Assembly: GCA_017552435.1 (NCBI GenBank)
Contig: JAFZPZ010000015.1
Coordinates: forward strand, 1 to 64,000
Direction of reading: 5' to 3'
DNA: 64,000 nt
Source of the DNA: Bacteroidaceae bacterium
GTDB taxonomy: Bacteria; Bacteroidota; Bacteroidia; Bacteroidales; Bacteroidaceae
Shown here: piece by piece, positions 41,032 through 49,866 of the stretch
Position numbering within the stretch: position 1 is the first letter of the stretch
How the letters are laid out: each line of letters opens with the position of its first letter
The notes under the pieces: model-generated
Database searches by the model: none
What the model saw: only the letters and a program-made list of their open reading frames with translations
What the model was told of the DNA's origin: nothing
Made by a program: the position numbers and the translations under genes

Positions 41032-41472
41032 TTATTGGACAGGAATCTTTGCGATGCGGCGTGCGTGGCGGCCGCCCTCGAAGTCTGTGGCGAAGAACTC
41101 GTCCATAATCTTTGCTGCCATATCAGTTTCGATGAAGCGACCGGGCATCACGAGCACGTTGGCATCGTTGTGCTGACGGATGAGGTGGGCGATTTCGGGA
41201 ATCCAGCATAGTCCGGCACGGATGCTCTGATGCTTGTTCAGCGTCATGTTGATGCCTTCGCCCGAGCCGCAGATAGCGATGCCGGGATAGACCTCGCCCT
41301 CTTCGATGCCGCGAGCCAGAGCATGACCGAAGTCCGAGTAGTCGCAGCTCTCCTCGCTGTAAGTACCGTAATCCTTGTAGGCGATACCCTTTTCCTCGAG
41401 ATATTGCTTTACGAATTGCTTCAAGGCAAAACCGGCATGATCGCTGGCTATGCCCACTATTTTAACATCCAT
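41032..41472 (-). CDS. rpiB: Ribose-5-phosphate isomerase B
   Basis: 146 residues. ASDHAGFALKQ, the YPGIAICGSGEGINMTLNKH loop (Cys as catalytic base) and NDANVLVMPGRFI are the RpiB/LacAB signatures. It interconverts ribose-5-phosphate and ribulose-5-phosphate. It follows tkt on the same strand with a 34-bp gap, so both enzymes of the nonoxidative pentose phosphate pathway are cotranscribed. Confidence 0.96.
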   Translation of the reverse strand: MDVKIVGIASDHAGFALKQFVKQYLEEKGIAYKDYGTYSEESCDYSDFGHALARGIEEGEVYPGIAICGSGEGINMTLNKHQSIRAGLCWIPEIAHLIRQHNDANVLVMPGRFIETDMAAKIMDEFFATDFEGGRHARRIAKIPVQ

Positions 41473-41507
41473 AACTATGAACTATGAATTATAAACTATG
41501 AACTAGT
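41473..41507. repeat. 7-bp tandem repeat (AACTATG) between tkt and rpiB
   Basis: Five units AACTATG, AACTATG, AATTATA, AACTATG, AACTAGT filling the gap between the two genes. Confidence 0.88.
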
Positions 41508-43531
41508 CAAAGCATTTCTTTGACCTGTGTATAGACATTCTCTGCAGTGTAGCCGAGCTTTTCGTCGAGGACCTTGTAGGGAGCGGAGAAGCCGAAGCTT
41601 TCGAGGCCCCAGATCTTGCTCTCGGGAGCGGCACCGATGAGGAAGCCTTGCAGGTTCACGGGCAGGCCGGCGGTCATACCGAACACTTTGGCACCGGCGG
41701 GCACTACGCTCTGCTGGTAAGCAAGAGGTTGGTTGCGGAAGACGCCCTCGCTGGGAACGCTGACGATGCGCACCTTTACGCCATCTTTGCGGAGCAACTC
41801 GGCACCGGCAACGAGAGTGCTGACCTCAGAACCTGTGGCAACCAGAACCACATCGGGATTTGCATCGCTGCCGGCCACAACGTAACCGCCCTTGCGAGCC
41901 TGTTCGTAGTCGTTGCCTTCGGGCAGGTTCTGGATGTTCTGACGGCTGAGGATGAGGGCAGTCGGGGTTTTCATATTCTCCATCGCCATCGCCCAGGCCG
42001 TGGTGGTCTCCTTGGCATCTGCGGGTCGCAGCACGAGGCAGGAGTTCTGGCCGTGATGGTTCTTCAGCTTCTCCATCAGGCGGATCTGAGCCTCCTGTTC
42101 GACGGGCTCGTGGGTAGGACCGTCCTCACCGACACGGAAGGCATCGTGCGTCCAGATGAACTTCACGGGCAGTTCCATCAGGGCTGCCATACGGACGGCG
42201 GGTTTCATGTAGTCGCTGAAGACGAAGAATGTGCCGCAAGCGGGGATGACGCCGCCGTGCAGCGACATACCGATGCAGCAGCAAGCCATCGTCAGCTCGG
42301 CCACGCCAGCCTGGAAGAATGCGCCCGAGAAGTCACCGGCCTGGAAGGCTTGGGTCTTCTTCAGGAAGCCGTCGGTCTTATCGCTGTTGCTGAGGTCGGC
42401 ACTGGCGCAAACCATGTTGGGCACCTGATCGGCCAGTACGGAGAGGCAGGCGGCGCTGGCAGAACGCGTAGCGTCGTTATCCTTCTGCACGCACTTGCTC
42501 CAGTCAATCTTCGGAGCCTTGCAGCTGAACCATTCGGCCTGCTGTGCGGCCTTCTCGGGATTGGCAGCAGCCCAAGCCTTTTCTTCTTCGTAACGGGCAG
42601 CAGCTAATTTCTTCAGCTCTTCTGCACGACGGGCATAGAGCTCCTTCACGTCGGGGAATATCTGGAAAGGATTCTCGGGGTCGCCACCCAGGTTCTTGAC
42701 GGTGTTCTTGTAGGCATCGCCGCCGAGGGGAGCACCGTGCGTCTTGCAGTTGCGCTCGTAGCTCGAGCCGTCGTCCTTCAGGGCACCCTTGCCCATGATG
42801 CACTTGCCGATGATGAGGGCGGGCTTGCCCTTCACGGCCTTGGCCTTCTCGATGGCTGTGCGGATCTGAGCGGCATCGTTGCCGTTGATTTCCTGTACGT
42901 CCCAACCCAGGGCGCGATACTTGGCAGCCGTGTCTTCGTTCATGACCACCTTGGTCTCGGTGGAGAGCTGGATGTCGTTCGAGTCGTAGAACATCACCAG
43001 GTTGTCCAGGCCCAGTGTGCCGGCAATGCGGGCTGCACCTTGGGAAATTTCCTCCTGCACGCCACCGTCGCTGATGTAGGCGTAGATGGTCTCCTTCGCG
43101 AAGGTCGGGTTGCCGGTGTGGGCAGCCAGGAATTTGGCAGCGATGGCGGCACCTACGGCAAAGCAATGACCCTGGCCGAGGGGACCACTGGTGTTCTCCA
43201 CACCGCGTGTGATGTCGAACTCAGGATGACCCGTTGTGGGCGAGCCCCACTGACGCAGGTTGGCCAGTTCGTCGAGGCTGTATTTGCCGATGAGGCACAG
43301 CTGGCTGTAGAGCATGGGAGCCATGTGGCCCGGGTCGAGGAAGAAGCGGTCGCGACCCACCCAAGTGGGATTCTCGGGGTCGTACTGCAGATACTCACTG
43401 TAAAGGACATTGATGAAGTCGGCGCCACCCATAGCACCGCCGGGATGTCCACTCTTTGCCTTTTCTACGGCACTTGCAGCCAGGATTCGGATGTTGTCGG
43501 CTGCATGATTCATTAGTTGAATGCTGTTCAT
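41507..43531 (-). CDS. tkt: Transketolase
   Basis: 674 residues, full length. AVEKAKSGHPGGAMGGADF, the thiamine-diphosphate motif (GDGGVQEE region: AYISDGGVQEEISQGAA) and the C-terminal THDAFRVGEDGPTHEPVEQ are diagnostic. It transfers two-carbon units between sugar phosphates. It is the first gene of a tkt-rpiB operon and is preceded on the minus strand by two nearly identical promoters at 43568-43599 and 43643-43673. Confidence 0.97.
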   Translation of the reverse strand: MNSIQLMNHAADNIRILAASAVEKAKSGHPGGAMGGADFINVLYSEYLQYDPENPTWVGRDRFFLDPGHMAPMLYSQLCLIGKYSLDELANLRQWGSPTTGHPEFDITRGVENTSGPLGQGHCFAVGAAIAAKFLAAHTGNPTFAKETIYAYISDGGVQEEISQGAARIAGTLGLDNLVMFYDSNDIQLSTETKVVMNEDTAAKYRALGWDVQEINGNDAAQIRTAIEKAKAVKGKPALIIGKCIMGKGALKDDGSSYERNCKTHGAPLGGDAYKNTVKNLGGDPENPFQIFPDVKELYARRAEELKKLAAARYEEEKAWAAANPEKAAQQAEWFSCKAPKIDWSKCVQKDNDATRSASAACLSVLADQVPNMVCASADLSNSDKTDGFLKKTQAFQAGDFSGAFFQAGVAELTMACCCIGMSLHGGVIPACGTFFVFSDYMKPAVRMAALMELPVKFIWTHDAFRVGEDGPTHEPVEQEAQIRLMEKLKNHHGQNSCLVLRPADAKETTTAWAMAMENMKTPTALILSRQNIQNLPEGNDYEQARKGGYVVAGSDANPDVVLVATGSEVSTLVAGAELLRKDGVKVRIVSVPSEGVFRNQPLAYQQSVVPAGAKVFGMTAGLPVNLQGFLIGAAPESKIWGLESFGFSAPYKVLDEKLGYTAENVYTQVKEML

Positions 43532-43567
43532 GGAAACAAAATATTATATATATGTTTTAATTTCTGA

Positions 43568-43599
43568 CAAAGGTACGAATAAGCGAGCAAAAAACCAAA
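43568..43599 (-). promoter_or_regulatory. Proximal tkt promoter
   Basis: On the minus strand: TTTG (43596-43599), 20-bp spacer ending GCTCGCTTATTCG, and TACCTTTG (43568-43575). The start of transcription would be about 33 bp before the tkt ATG. Confidence 0.8.
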
Positions 43600-43619
43600 T
43601 ATATTTGAACTTTTTCGAG

Positions 43620-43633
43620 CGAAAGTACTTTCG
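43620..43633. promoter_or_regulatory. 14-bp perfect palindrome between the two tkt promoters
   Basis: CGAAAGTACTTTCG. Its place between two tandem promoters suits a regulator binding site. Confidence 0.4.
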
Positions 43634-43642
43634 GCCGCAGGT

Positions 43643-43673
43643 CAAAGGTACGAATAAGCGAGCGAAATACAAA
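43643..43673 (-). promoter_or_regulatory. Distal tkt promoter (cassette copy)
   Basis: Minus strand: TTTG (43670-43673), 19-bp spacer with CGCTCGCTTATTCG, TACCTTTG (43643-43650). It matches the nhaA promoter in about 29 of 31 positions. Confidence 0.75.
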
Positions 43674-44168
43674 GGAAAAACTCAAGTTTTGATAAAGAAG
43701 TGGATAAAAAGTTCCTGATGTCTTCAGATGGCAAGCCTCGCCGCTACCGCAAGGCCTCTCTTTCAGAGAGCGAGATCATGACCATCCTGATAGCGTTCCA
43801 GTTCGGCTCATTCCGCAATTTCAAGCACTACTACCTGTTCTACATCAGGTAGCATCTAAGGTCGTATTTCCCCGATGCCGTGTCCTACAACCGCTTCGTG
43901 GAGTTGGAGAGCCGGGTGTTCTTCCAGATGATGTTCTTCCTCAACCTCTCCGCCTTCGGCAAGTGCTCGGGCATCAGTTTCGTGGACCATCAACGACATG
44001 CTCAAGAACACCGCACAGCTCGCGCACTCAAGGCACAGGTCTGTCAACAACTTCATCATGAACATGGTTGCGACATTGGCTGCATATTGCTTCTTTGACA
44101 ATAAACCGCAGGCCTTGGACGAGTACTATATTGAGGACACTAAGACAGGAATCCGCACAATCCGATAA
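43670..44168 (+). pseudogene. Decayed IS982-family transposase
   Basis: The first part reads RYRKASLSESEIMTILIAFQ, RNFKHYYLFYIR, a stop (TAG at 43849-43851), then SYFPDAVSYNRFVELESRVF to SGISFVD, the N-terminal half of an IS982 transposase. At about 43985 the frame shifts and continues directly with INDMLKNTAQLAHSRHRSVN to AAYCFFDNKP, the C-terminal end of the same family. About 150 residues with most of the catalytic core are missing, so the copy is dead: nonsense codon, internal deletion and frameshift. No intact terminal repeats or target duplication were seen. Confidence 0.8.
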
Positions 44169-44184
44169 CATGCCTTTATTACTC

Positions 44185-44222
44185 AATAACATGCCTTTGT
44201 CAGCAAATAAGGGCATGTTATT
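44185..44222. repeat. Inverted repeat with ATAACATGCC arms
   Basis: AATAACATGCC (44185-44195) pairs with GGCATGTTATT (44212-44222); a further direct copy of ATAACATGCCTTT starts at about 44165, inside the end of the transposase remnant. It may be a former IS end or a terminator of the OmpA gene. Confidence 0.6.
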
Positions 44223-44245
44223 GGTGCGAAAATTATTCTTGCACG

Positions 44246-44265
44246 TTGCAAAAGCCGTTTTGCAA
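44246..44265 (-). terminator. Hairpin downstream of the OmpA-like gene
   Basis: TTGCAAAA GCCG TTTTGCAA, a perfect 8-bp stem with a 4-base loop, 12 bp beyond the stop codon of the minus-strand OmpA-like gene. Confidence 0.55.
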
Positions 44266-44276
44266 AAGCATGCAAT

Positions 44277-45554
44277 TTATTTCTTTATGAACTCCACGCG
44301 GCGGTTCTTGGCGCGGCCTTCCTCGCTCTTGTTGTCGGCGACGGGTTCGTGCGAGCCTTTGCCTACGGCTTTCAGGTTGAAGCCGTCAACGCCAAGCCCT
44401 TCGAGCGCCTTGACGATGGCCTCGGCTCGCTGCTGCGAGAGGGGGTCGTTCACGGCATCGGAGCCTTGGTTGTCGGTGTGGCCCTGCACCTCGAAGCGGG
44501 CGCTGGGGTTCTTCTTCATGTATTCGGCCACCTTCATAATCTCGATCATGGACTCCTGCTTCAGCGTTGCCTTGCCGGTGTCGAAGAGGATGTTGTTGGT
44601 TACGAACTTGCCGGTCTCGGCGATGGCCTTCTCGACGGCGGTCATCGACTGCGCGTTACGGTCGTACAGCTCTACGCCGCCCTTGGCGAGGCGCACGTTG
44701 GTGATGTAGTCGATGTGGTCCTCCCAGAATTCTGTCCTGACGGAGAACCAGTCCATTGCCTTGGCGTTGGGGATGTTGATGTAGCGCTTGTTGTTGACGT
44801 ATGCCTTCAGTGCGCGTTTGTTGAACGAGAGGGCGAAGTGGTTCCAGTCGTTCTCCTCGATGCTGCCCTCCAGGCTGGCATTTCCCTCTATGACTTCGCT
44901 GCCGGTGGGCTTGACGATATTCCAGCTGATGTTGTCCTTGCCGAAGACAATATCGCTCCAAGATTCGCCGTCCTCTGTTTTCAGCAGCAGGTGGTAGCCG
45001 GATGTCTTGTCCTCCTCGCCGGTGACGAAGAAGTCGAACTCGAGGGTGAAGACTTCGGGCAGGTACTTCCGGCCTTCGTCCTCCAGCAGCGGGGTGATTT
45101 CCGTGTCGCTGCCGTGTTCGAACTTGATGGCTGCCTTGCCGTTCATCTTTGCCACCTCGGCATTGTTCTCGATGAGGTCCCACTTGGATGGGAACTCGCC
45201 CATCTGCTCGCCCTTCAGGTCGTCCTCGAAGATGACGGCGGTTCCGGGCACGAAGTCGCTCTTCACGGCCTCGCCCTGAGCGGTCTTCTTGGCAGCAGCT
45301 TTTTCGGCAGTGGCTTCTTCGGACTCGTCCTCGGTCTCAGCCTCCTTGGCATCTGTCTTTTTCTTTGTGGTTTTCTTCGGGTCGAGGACACGGTCGGCAG
45401 CCTCGCCTACGGTACGGTCCACCTTGTTTTCGATTTTTCCTTTGGCCTGATCAATCGCACGTTGGCCCAAATCTTTCAAAAAACCTTGTGCATCAGCTTT
45501 GACCGAGCACAGAATGGCAATCACGAGAATTGCCAGTAGTTTTGTCGTTCGCAT
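44277..45554 (-). CDS. OmpA-family outer-membrane/periplasmic protein
   Basis: 425 residues with a signal peptide (MRTTKLLAILVIAILCSVKADA). A charged Lys/Glu/Ala-rich segment (40-95), then a beta-sandwich resembling a LamG/concanavalin-like domain (about 105-290: YLPEVFTLEFDFFVTGEED, NDWNHFALSFNKRALKAYVN), then a C-terminal OmpA peptidoglycan-binding domain (NNILFDTGKATLKQESM, FEVQGHTDNQGSDAVNDPLS, KSEEGRAKNRRVEF). It lacks an OmpA barrel, so it is a periplasmic or lipid-free wall-binding protein. The nanA-like gene lies 22 bp upstream on the same strand. Confidence 0.88.
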   Translation of the reverse strand: MRTTKLLAILVIAILCSVKADAQGFLKDLGQRAIDQAKGKIENKVDRTVGEAADRVLDPKKTTKKKTDAKEAETEDESEEATAEKAAAKKTAQGEAVKSDFVPGTAVIFEDDLKGEQMGEFPSKWDLIENNAEVAKMNGKAAIKFEHGSDTEITPLLEDEGRKYLPEVFTLEFDFFVTGEEDKTSGYHLLLKTEDGESWSDIVFGKDNISWNIVKPTGSEVIEGNASLEGSIEENDWNHFALSFNKRALKAYVNNKRYINIPNAKAMDWFSVRTEFWEDHIDYITNVRLAKGGVELYDRNAQSMTAVEKAIAETGKFVTNNILFDTGKATLKQESMIEIMKVAEYMKKNPSARFEVQGHTDNQGSDAVNDPLSQQRAEAIVKALEGLGVDGFNLKAVGKGSHEPVADNKSEEGRAKNRRVEFIKK

Positions 45555-45576
45555 AATAATGTCTATTGTAAATTAC

Positions 45577-46494
45577 CTAAAATTCGTTGCAATGCTGGAA
45601 GAAGCCTATCTCGTCGAGTTCCTTGCGGAGCTGGGTTTCCTCCTCGAGGGTGATGTTCTGGAAGGGTGTGCGGTTGGGACCGAGGTCGAGGCCGATGAGC
45701 TTCATGATGCGCTTGCCGCCGACGATGTTGCCGCGGAAGTGGCAGATGATGTTGATGACCTCCTGGCTGTAGTTCTGCAGGGCGCGGGCTGCCTCCAGGT
45801 CGCCACGGTTCCAGGCGTCGATGATGCCCACCAGATTCTTGCCGTTATAATTGGTGGTTCCGCCGATGCCGCCACGCGCTCCGCCCATTGCCAGACAGGG
45901 CAGGATGGTCTCGTCCTGACCGTGCAGCATGTCGTACTTGCCGTCCTTGTAGAGCCGGCACTGGTTGTACTCGTACATGCTCTCGAAGGTGTACTTGATG
46001 CCTGCGAAGTTGGGTACACGCCCATCGACAGCCTCCAGGAGCTTCACCATAGGCAGGAAGGCACCGTTGAAGGCCGGGATGTGGTAGTAGTAGAAGGGCA
46101 GGTCAGGTGCGCCAGAGGCAATCTCCTCGATGTACTTCACCAGTTCCTCGATGCGTCCGATTTTCGGGAACGGCGGCGCCATCGCACCGATGCCCCAGGC
46201 ACCGATTTTCTGTGCATGTTCGGCCAGACGGTGACTCTCGCGCACACAGCAGCTGCCAACGTGCACGATGACCTTGAAGCCTGCGGGAGCTGCCGCCATC
46301 CATGCCTCGGCCAGCTGGATGCGCTCCTCGGGGGTCAGCATGTAGCCTTCGCCGCTGGAGCCGTTGATGAACACGCCCTTCAGCCCGTTCTTCTGCAGCA
46401 TCTTGGCATAGGCAGGAATTGGTTCCAGATTTACATCGCCATTCTCGTAGAAAGGAGTGAACGGCGCATCAATAAGTCCGATGATTTTTTCCAT
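45577..46494 (-). CDS. nanA: Dihydrodipicolinate synthase/N-acetylneuraminate lyase family aldolase
   Basis: 305 residues. DAPFTPFYENGDVN, GSSGEGYMLTPEER (GxxGE substrate loop), FYYYHIPAF (catalytic Tyr) and GIKYTFESM (Schiff-base Lys) place it in the class I DHDPS/NAL family. The YYYHIP and the STGE-to-SSGEGYML variant fit sialate lyases of Bacteroidales, which split N-acetylneuraminate to ManNAc and pyruvate. No other sialic-acid gene is adjacent, so the symbol is provisional. Alternative ATG at 46500. It is divergent from rpsA and followed by the OmpA-like gene. Confidence 0.78.
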   Translation of the reverse strand: MEKIIGLIDAPFTPFYENGDVNLEPIPAYAKMLQKNGLKGVFINGSSGEGYMLTPEERIQLAEAWMAAAPAGFKVIVHVGSCCVRESHRLAEHAQKIGAWGIGAMAPPFPKIGRIEELVKYIEEIASGAPDLPFYYYHIPAFNGAFLPMVKLLEAVDGRVPNFAGIKYTFESMYEYNQCRLYKDGKYDMLHGQDETILPCLAMGGARGGIGGTTNYNGKNLVGIIDAWNRGDLEAARALQNYSQEVINIICHFRGNIVGGKRIMKLIGLDLGPNRTPFQNITLEEETQLRKELDEIGFFQHCNEF

Positions 46495-46676
46495 AATCAT
46501 ATTTTTCAATTTTCGTGGATGCACCACGGCGCAATTTTAGTCGCGGAGCATTTACCATTTAGACGTTTTCGAGAGCAAATGTAGCAATTTTTTTTGAATT
46601 AAGTGCATCCGAAGGGGATATAAAAGTTAAAATATCATAAAAAACGGCCCTTGTTTTATTTATTATAATGTGTAGA

Positions 46677-46708
46677 TTTGCCCAGTTTTAAGAATTGTTG
46701 TACTTTTG
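46677..46708 (+). promoter_or_regulatory. rpsA promoter
   Basis: TTTG at 46677-46680, 20-bp spacer, TACTTTTG at 46701-46708. Leader of about 60 bases before the rpsA ATG, which is long for this window and may hold an S1 autoregulatory site. Confidence 0.8.
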
Positions 46709-46773
46709 CGTCCGCGTTTATCGTTAAGCGCCAGTGTTTATTAATTTTTTTATTAACTCTTTAATTAATCTGT

Positions 46774-48570
46774 ATGGCAGATTTCAAAAATGTTGTTCCT
46801 CTGGAAGACTTCGATTGGGAAGCATACGAACAGGGTGATAGCAACACAACTGTGAGCCGTGAGGCTCAGACAGAGGCCTATGAAGGTTCTCTGAACAAGG
46901 TAAGTGACCACGATGTAGTTGACGGTACCGTCATCTCGATGAACAAGCGCGAGGTGGTGGTTAACATCGGCTTCAAGAGCGATGGTATCATACCTATGAG
47001 CGAATTCCGCTACAACCCCGACCTGAAGGTTGGTGATACTGTAGAGGTTTACGTGGAAAATCAAGAAGACAAGAAGGGTCAGCTCATTCTTTCCCACAAG
47101 AAGGCACGTGCTTCCCGCTCTTGGGACCGTGTGAATGAGGCCCTCAACAACGAGGAAATCATCAAGGGTTACGTGAAGTGCCGCACTAAGGGCGGTATGA
47201 TCGTTGACGTCTTTGGCATCGAGGCATTCCTGCCCGGCAGCCAGATCGACGTTAAGCCCATCCGTGACTACGATATCTTCGTAGGTAAGACAATGGAGTT
47301 CAAGGTTGTCAAGATCAACCAGGACTACCGCAATGTCGTTGTCAGCCACAAGGCTCTCATCGAAGCAGAGCTCGAGGCTCAGAAGAAGGAAATCATCAGC
47401 AAGCTCGAAAAGGGTCAGGTTCTGGAAGGCGTTGTCAAGAACATCACCAACTATGGCGTATTCATCGACCTTGGTGGCGTAGACGGTCTCATCCACATCA
47501 CCGACCTGAGCTGGGGCCGCGTCAGCGATCCGAAGGAAATTGTTGAGCTCGACCAGAAGATCAACGTCGTTATTCTCGACTTCGACGACGAGAAGAAGCG
47601 CATTGCCCTTGGTCTGAAGCAGCTCACTCCTCATCCTTGGGATGCTCTCGATCCCAACCTGAAGGTGGGCGACCACGTGAAGGGTAAGGTTGTCGTGATG
47701 GCCGACTACGGTGCATTCATCGAGATTGCTCCCGGTGTGGAAGGCCTGATCCACGTCAGCGAAATGTCATGGAGCCAGCACCTGCGCAGTGCTCAGGACT
47801 TCATGAAGGTTGGCGACGAGGTAGAGGCAGTCATCCTCACCCTGGACCGCGAGGAGCGCAAGATGTCTCTCGGCATCAAGCAGCTCAAGGACGATCCCTG
47901 GGAGAACATCGAAGAGCGTTATCCTATTGGCAGCAAGCACACTGCTAAGGTTCGCAACTTCACCAACTTCGGCATCTTCGTCGAAATTGAGGAAGGCGTT
48001 GACGGACTCATCCACATCAGCGACCTCAGCTGGACAAAGAAGATCAAGCACCCCAGCGAGTTCACTCAGATTGGTGCTGAAATCGAGGTTTGCGTGCTCG
48101 AGATTGACAAGACCAACCGTCGCCTCTCTCTCGGTCACAAGCAGCTCGAGGAGAATCCTTGGGATGTATTCGAGACCGTCTTCACATTGGACAGCATTCA
48201 CGAAGGTACCATCGTTGATATGCTCGACAAGGGCGCAGTCATCCAGCTCGAGTACGGCGTGGAAGGCTTTGCTACTCCCAAGCACCTCGTTAAGGAAGAC
48301 GGCAGCCAGGCTCAGAAGGGCGAGAAGCTGCAGTTCAAGGTGATTGAGTTCAACAAGGAGAGCAAGCGCATCATCCTCTCTCACAGCCGCATCTACGAAG
48401 ATGTACAGCGTGCAGAAGCTCGTGAGGCTCGCGAAGCCAAGAAGGCTACTCGCAAGGCCGCTCCGAAGGAAGAAGCTCCCGCTATCCAGAACCAGGCTGC
48501 CAGCACAACACTGGGCGACTTCGATGCCCTGGCAGAACTGAAGGCTAAGATGAAGTCAGGCGAGGAGTAA
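46774..48570 (+). CDS. rpsA: 30S ribosomal protein S1
   Basis: 598 residues, six S1 RNA-binding repeats after a 40-residue acidic N-terminus. Typical repeats: VVNIGFKSDGIIPMSEF, GMIVDVFGIEAFLPGSQID, NYGVFIDLGGVDGLIHITDLSW, DYGAFIEIAPGVEGLIHVSEMSW, NFGIFVEIEEGVDGLIHISDLSW and the diverged last one. S1 brings mRNA to the ribosome; in Bacteroidota, where Shine-Dalgarno sites are rare, it is thought to be central in initiation. The C-terminal tail is Lys/Ala-rich (EAREAKKATRKAAPKEEAP). Codon use is strongly biased, as for a highly expressed gene. Confidence 0.96.
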   Translation: MADFKNVVPLEDFDWEAYEQGDSNTTVSREAQTEAYEGSLNKVSDHDVVDGTVISMNKREVVVNIGFKSDGIIPMSEFRYNPDLKVGDTVEVYVENQEDKKGQLILSHKKARASRSWDRVNEALNNEEIIKGYVKCRTKGGMIVDVFGIEAFLPGSQIDVKPIRDYDIFVGKTMEFKVVKINQDYRNVVVSHKALIEAELEAQKKEIISKLEKGQVLEGVVKNITNYGVFIDLGGVDGLIHITDLSWGRVSDPKEIVELDQKINVVILDFDDEKKRIALGLKQLTPHPWDALDPNLKVGDHVKGKVVVMADYGAFIEIAPGVEGLIHVSEMSWSQHLRSAQDFMKVGDEVEAVILTLDREERKMSLGIKQLKDDPWENIEERYPIGSKHTAKVRNFTNFGIFVEIEEGVDGLIHISDLSWTKKIKHPSEFTQIGAEIEVCVLEIDKTNRRLSLGHKQLEENPWDVFETVFTLDSIHEGTIVDMLDKGAVIQLEYGVEGFATPKHLVKEDGSQAQKGEKLQFKVIEFNKESKRIILSHSRIYEDVQRAEAREAREAKKATRKAAPKEEAPAIQNQAASTTLGDFDALAELKAKMKSGEE

Positions 48571-48583
48571 AAACCCTCTCTGG

Positions 48584-48618
48584 TAATTCATAATTGACAA
48601 TCCACAATTCATAATTCC
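48584..48618. repeat. 7-bp tandem repeat (TAATTCA type)
   Basis: Five units TAATTCA, TAATTGA, CAATCCA, CAATTCA, TAATTCC between rpsA and RNase Z. Confidence 0.82.
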
Positions 48619-48640
48619 GGAGAAGGATTTTTTCGGGGTT

Positions 48641-49591
48641 ATGGGTTGTGGATTAATTTTAATTTCGAAATTTTTAATTTTGAATTTTGATTTAAACATC
48701 CTCGGTTGCGGCTCGGCAAAGCCCTCAAAGCGTCACCAGCCTTCTTCGCAGATACTGAATGTGCGGGGCAAGTATTTCTTGATTGACTGTGGTGAAGGAG
48801 CTCAGACACAGATGCAGTTGATGGGGCTCTCGATGGCCAACATCGGGCACATCTTCATCAGCCACAATCATGGTGACCATGTTTTCGGTTTGCCCGGGTT
48901 GATAGGCACGATGGACTTGCTGGGGCGAACAGCAGAGCTGCACATACACGGACCGCAGCAAGTGGGCGAACTGCTCGACTTCCTGATACGAACCTACTAT
49001 GCGGACATCAGGTACGAGGTAATCTTCCATCTTGTGGATGAGAAACTTCATACCCTTATATATGAGGATCGCAGCATTACGGTTCATAGCATCCCCCTGC
49101 AGCATCGGGTTCCCTCTGTAGGTTATCTGTTCCGCGAGAAGCCGCGCTTGCCCCATATCCGGCGGGAGATGATTGATGCCTACCAGATTCCCGTCAGTCA
49201 GATAAACAACATCAAGGCCGGTGCATCCTGGACGACAGAAGACGGTACTGTCATCCCTCATGAACGCCTTACTACGCCGGCAGCACCACCTCGCTCGTAT
49301 GCCTATTGCTCAGACACAGTCTACCTGCCGGAACTGGCGGATATTCTCAGGGGCGTTTCGTTGCTTTATCACGAGGCCACCTATATGCACGAGCGTGCAC
49401 TTCGGGCAGAGCAGACCAGGCACACCACATCCGTTCAGGCTGCCACGCTTGCCCGCGATGCCGGGGTGGAGCGCCTCTGTATCGGTCATTTCAGCGCTGC
49501 CATCAAAGATGAAGCAGCCCTCCTGTGCGAAGCACAAAGCATCTTCCCCAATACCATCCTTGCGAAAGAAGGCCTCATTATTAATATTTAG
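48641..49591 (+). CDS. rnz: Ribonuclease Z
   Basis: 316 residues. LNILGCGSAKPSKRHQPSSQIL and FLIDCGEGAQTQM at the N-terminus, HNHGDHVFGLPG (HxHxDH), the RNase Z exosite-region residues and SDTVYLPEL, LYHEATYMHERA and IGHFSA complete the tRNase Z metal site. It cuts the 3' trailer of tRNA precursors. The start is uncertain: ATG 48641 gives a stretch (ISKFLILNF) that is just the translation of an AT-rich repeat, whereas a TTG at 48680 would give MNFDLNILGCGSA, nearer to family N-termini. Confidence 0.92.
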   Translation: MGCGLILISKFLILNFDLNILGCGSAKPSKRHQPSSQILNVRGKYFLIDCGEGAQTQMQLMGLSMANIGHIFISHNHGDHVFGLPGLIGTMDLLGRTAELHIHGPQQVGELLDFLIRTYYADIRYEVIFHLVDEKLHTLIYEDRSITVHSIPLQHRVPSVGYLFREKPRLPHIRREMIDAYQIPVSQINNIKAGASWTTEDGTVIPHERLTTPAAPPRSYAYCSDTVYLPELADILRGVSLLYHEATYMHERALRAEQTRHTTSVQAATLARDAGVERLCIGHFSAAIKDEAALLCEAQSIFPNTILAKEGLIINI

Positions 49592-49790
49592 GCAGTCGGT
49601 AGGGGGATTTTTATTCTTCTGTTTTTCTGTTTGGCATTCAATTTGTATTATGTTTTTGTGGGCGAGCATGCTGAGAAAAAACTATGCAAAGGAATGTAAA
49701 AAACGATTCTGCTCAGTTTAAGAACCGTTAATTAAAAGGCGAAATAGTGAAAAGGTTAAAAAGAAAGAACGACTATTGATAGCTTCTTCA

Positions 49791-49798
49791 TATTTTTG
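49791..49798 (+). promoter_or_regulatory. -7 box of the HtrA gene
   Basis: TATTTTTG fits TAnnTTTG, about 70 bp before the ATG. No -33 TTTG in register; an alternative sigma factor could be involved for a stress protease. Confidence 0.45.
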
Positions 49799-49866
49799 CA
49801 TCAGATTCGATGAATGAAAAGAAGTTAATCACTTAGATACTTAAACTCTATAACTCTAAATAAGCT

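Noticed and set aside
44349-45539. A 396-codon plus-strand frame opposite the OmpA-like gene
   Set aside because: Antisense shadow; the minus strand codes a full OmpA domain and signal peptide.
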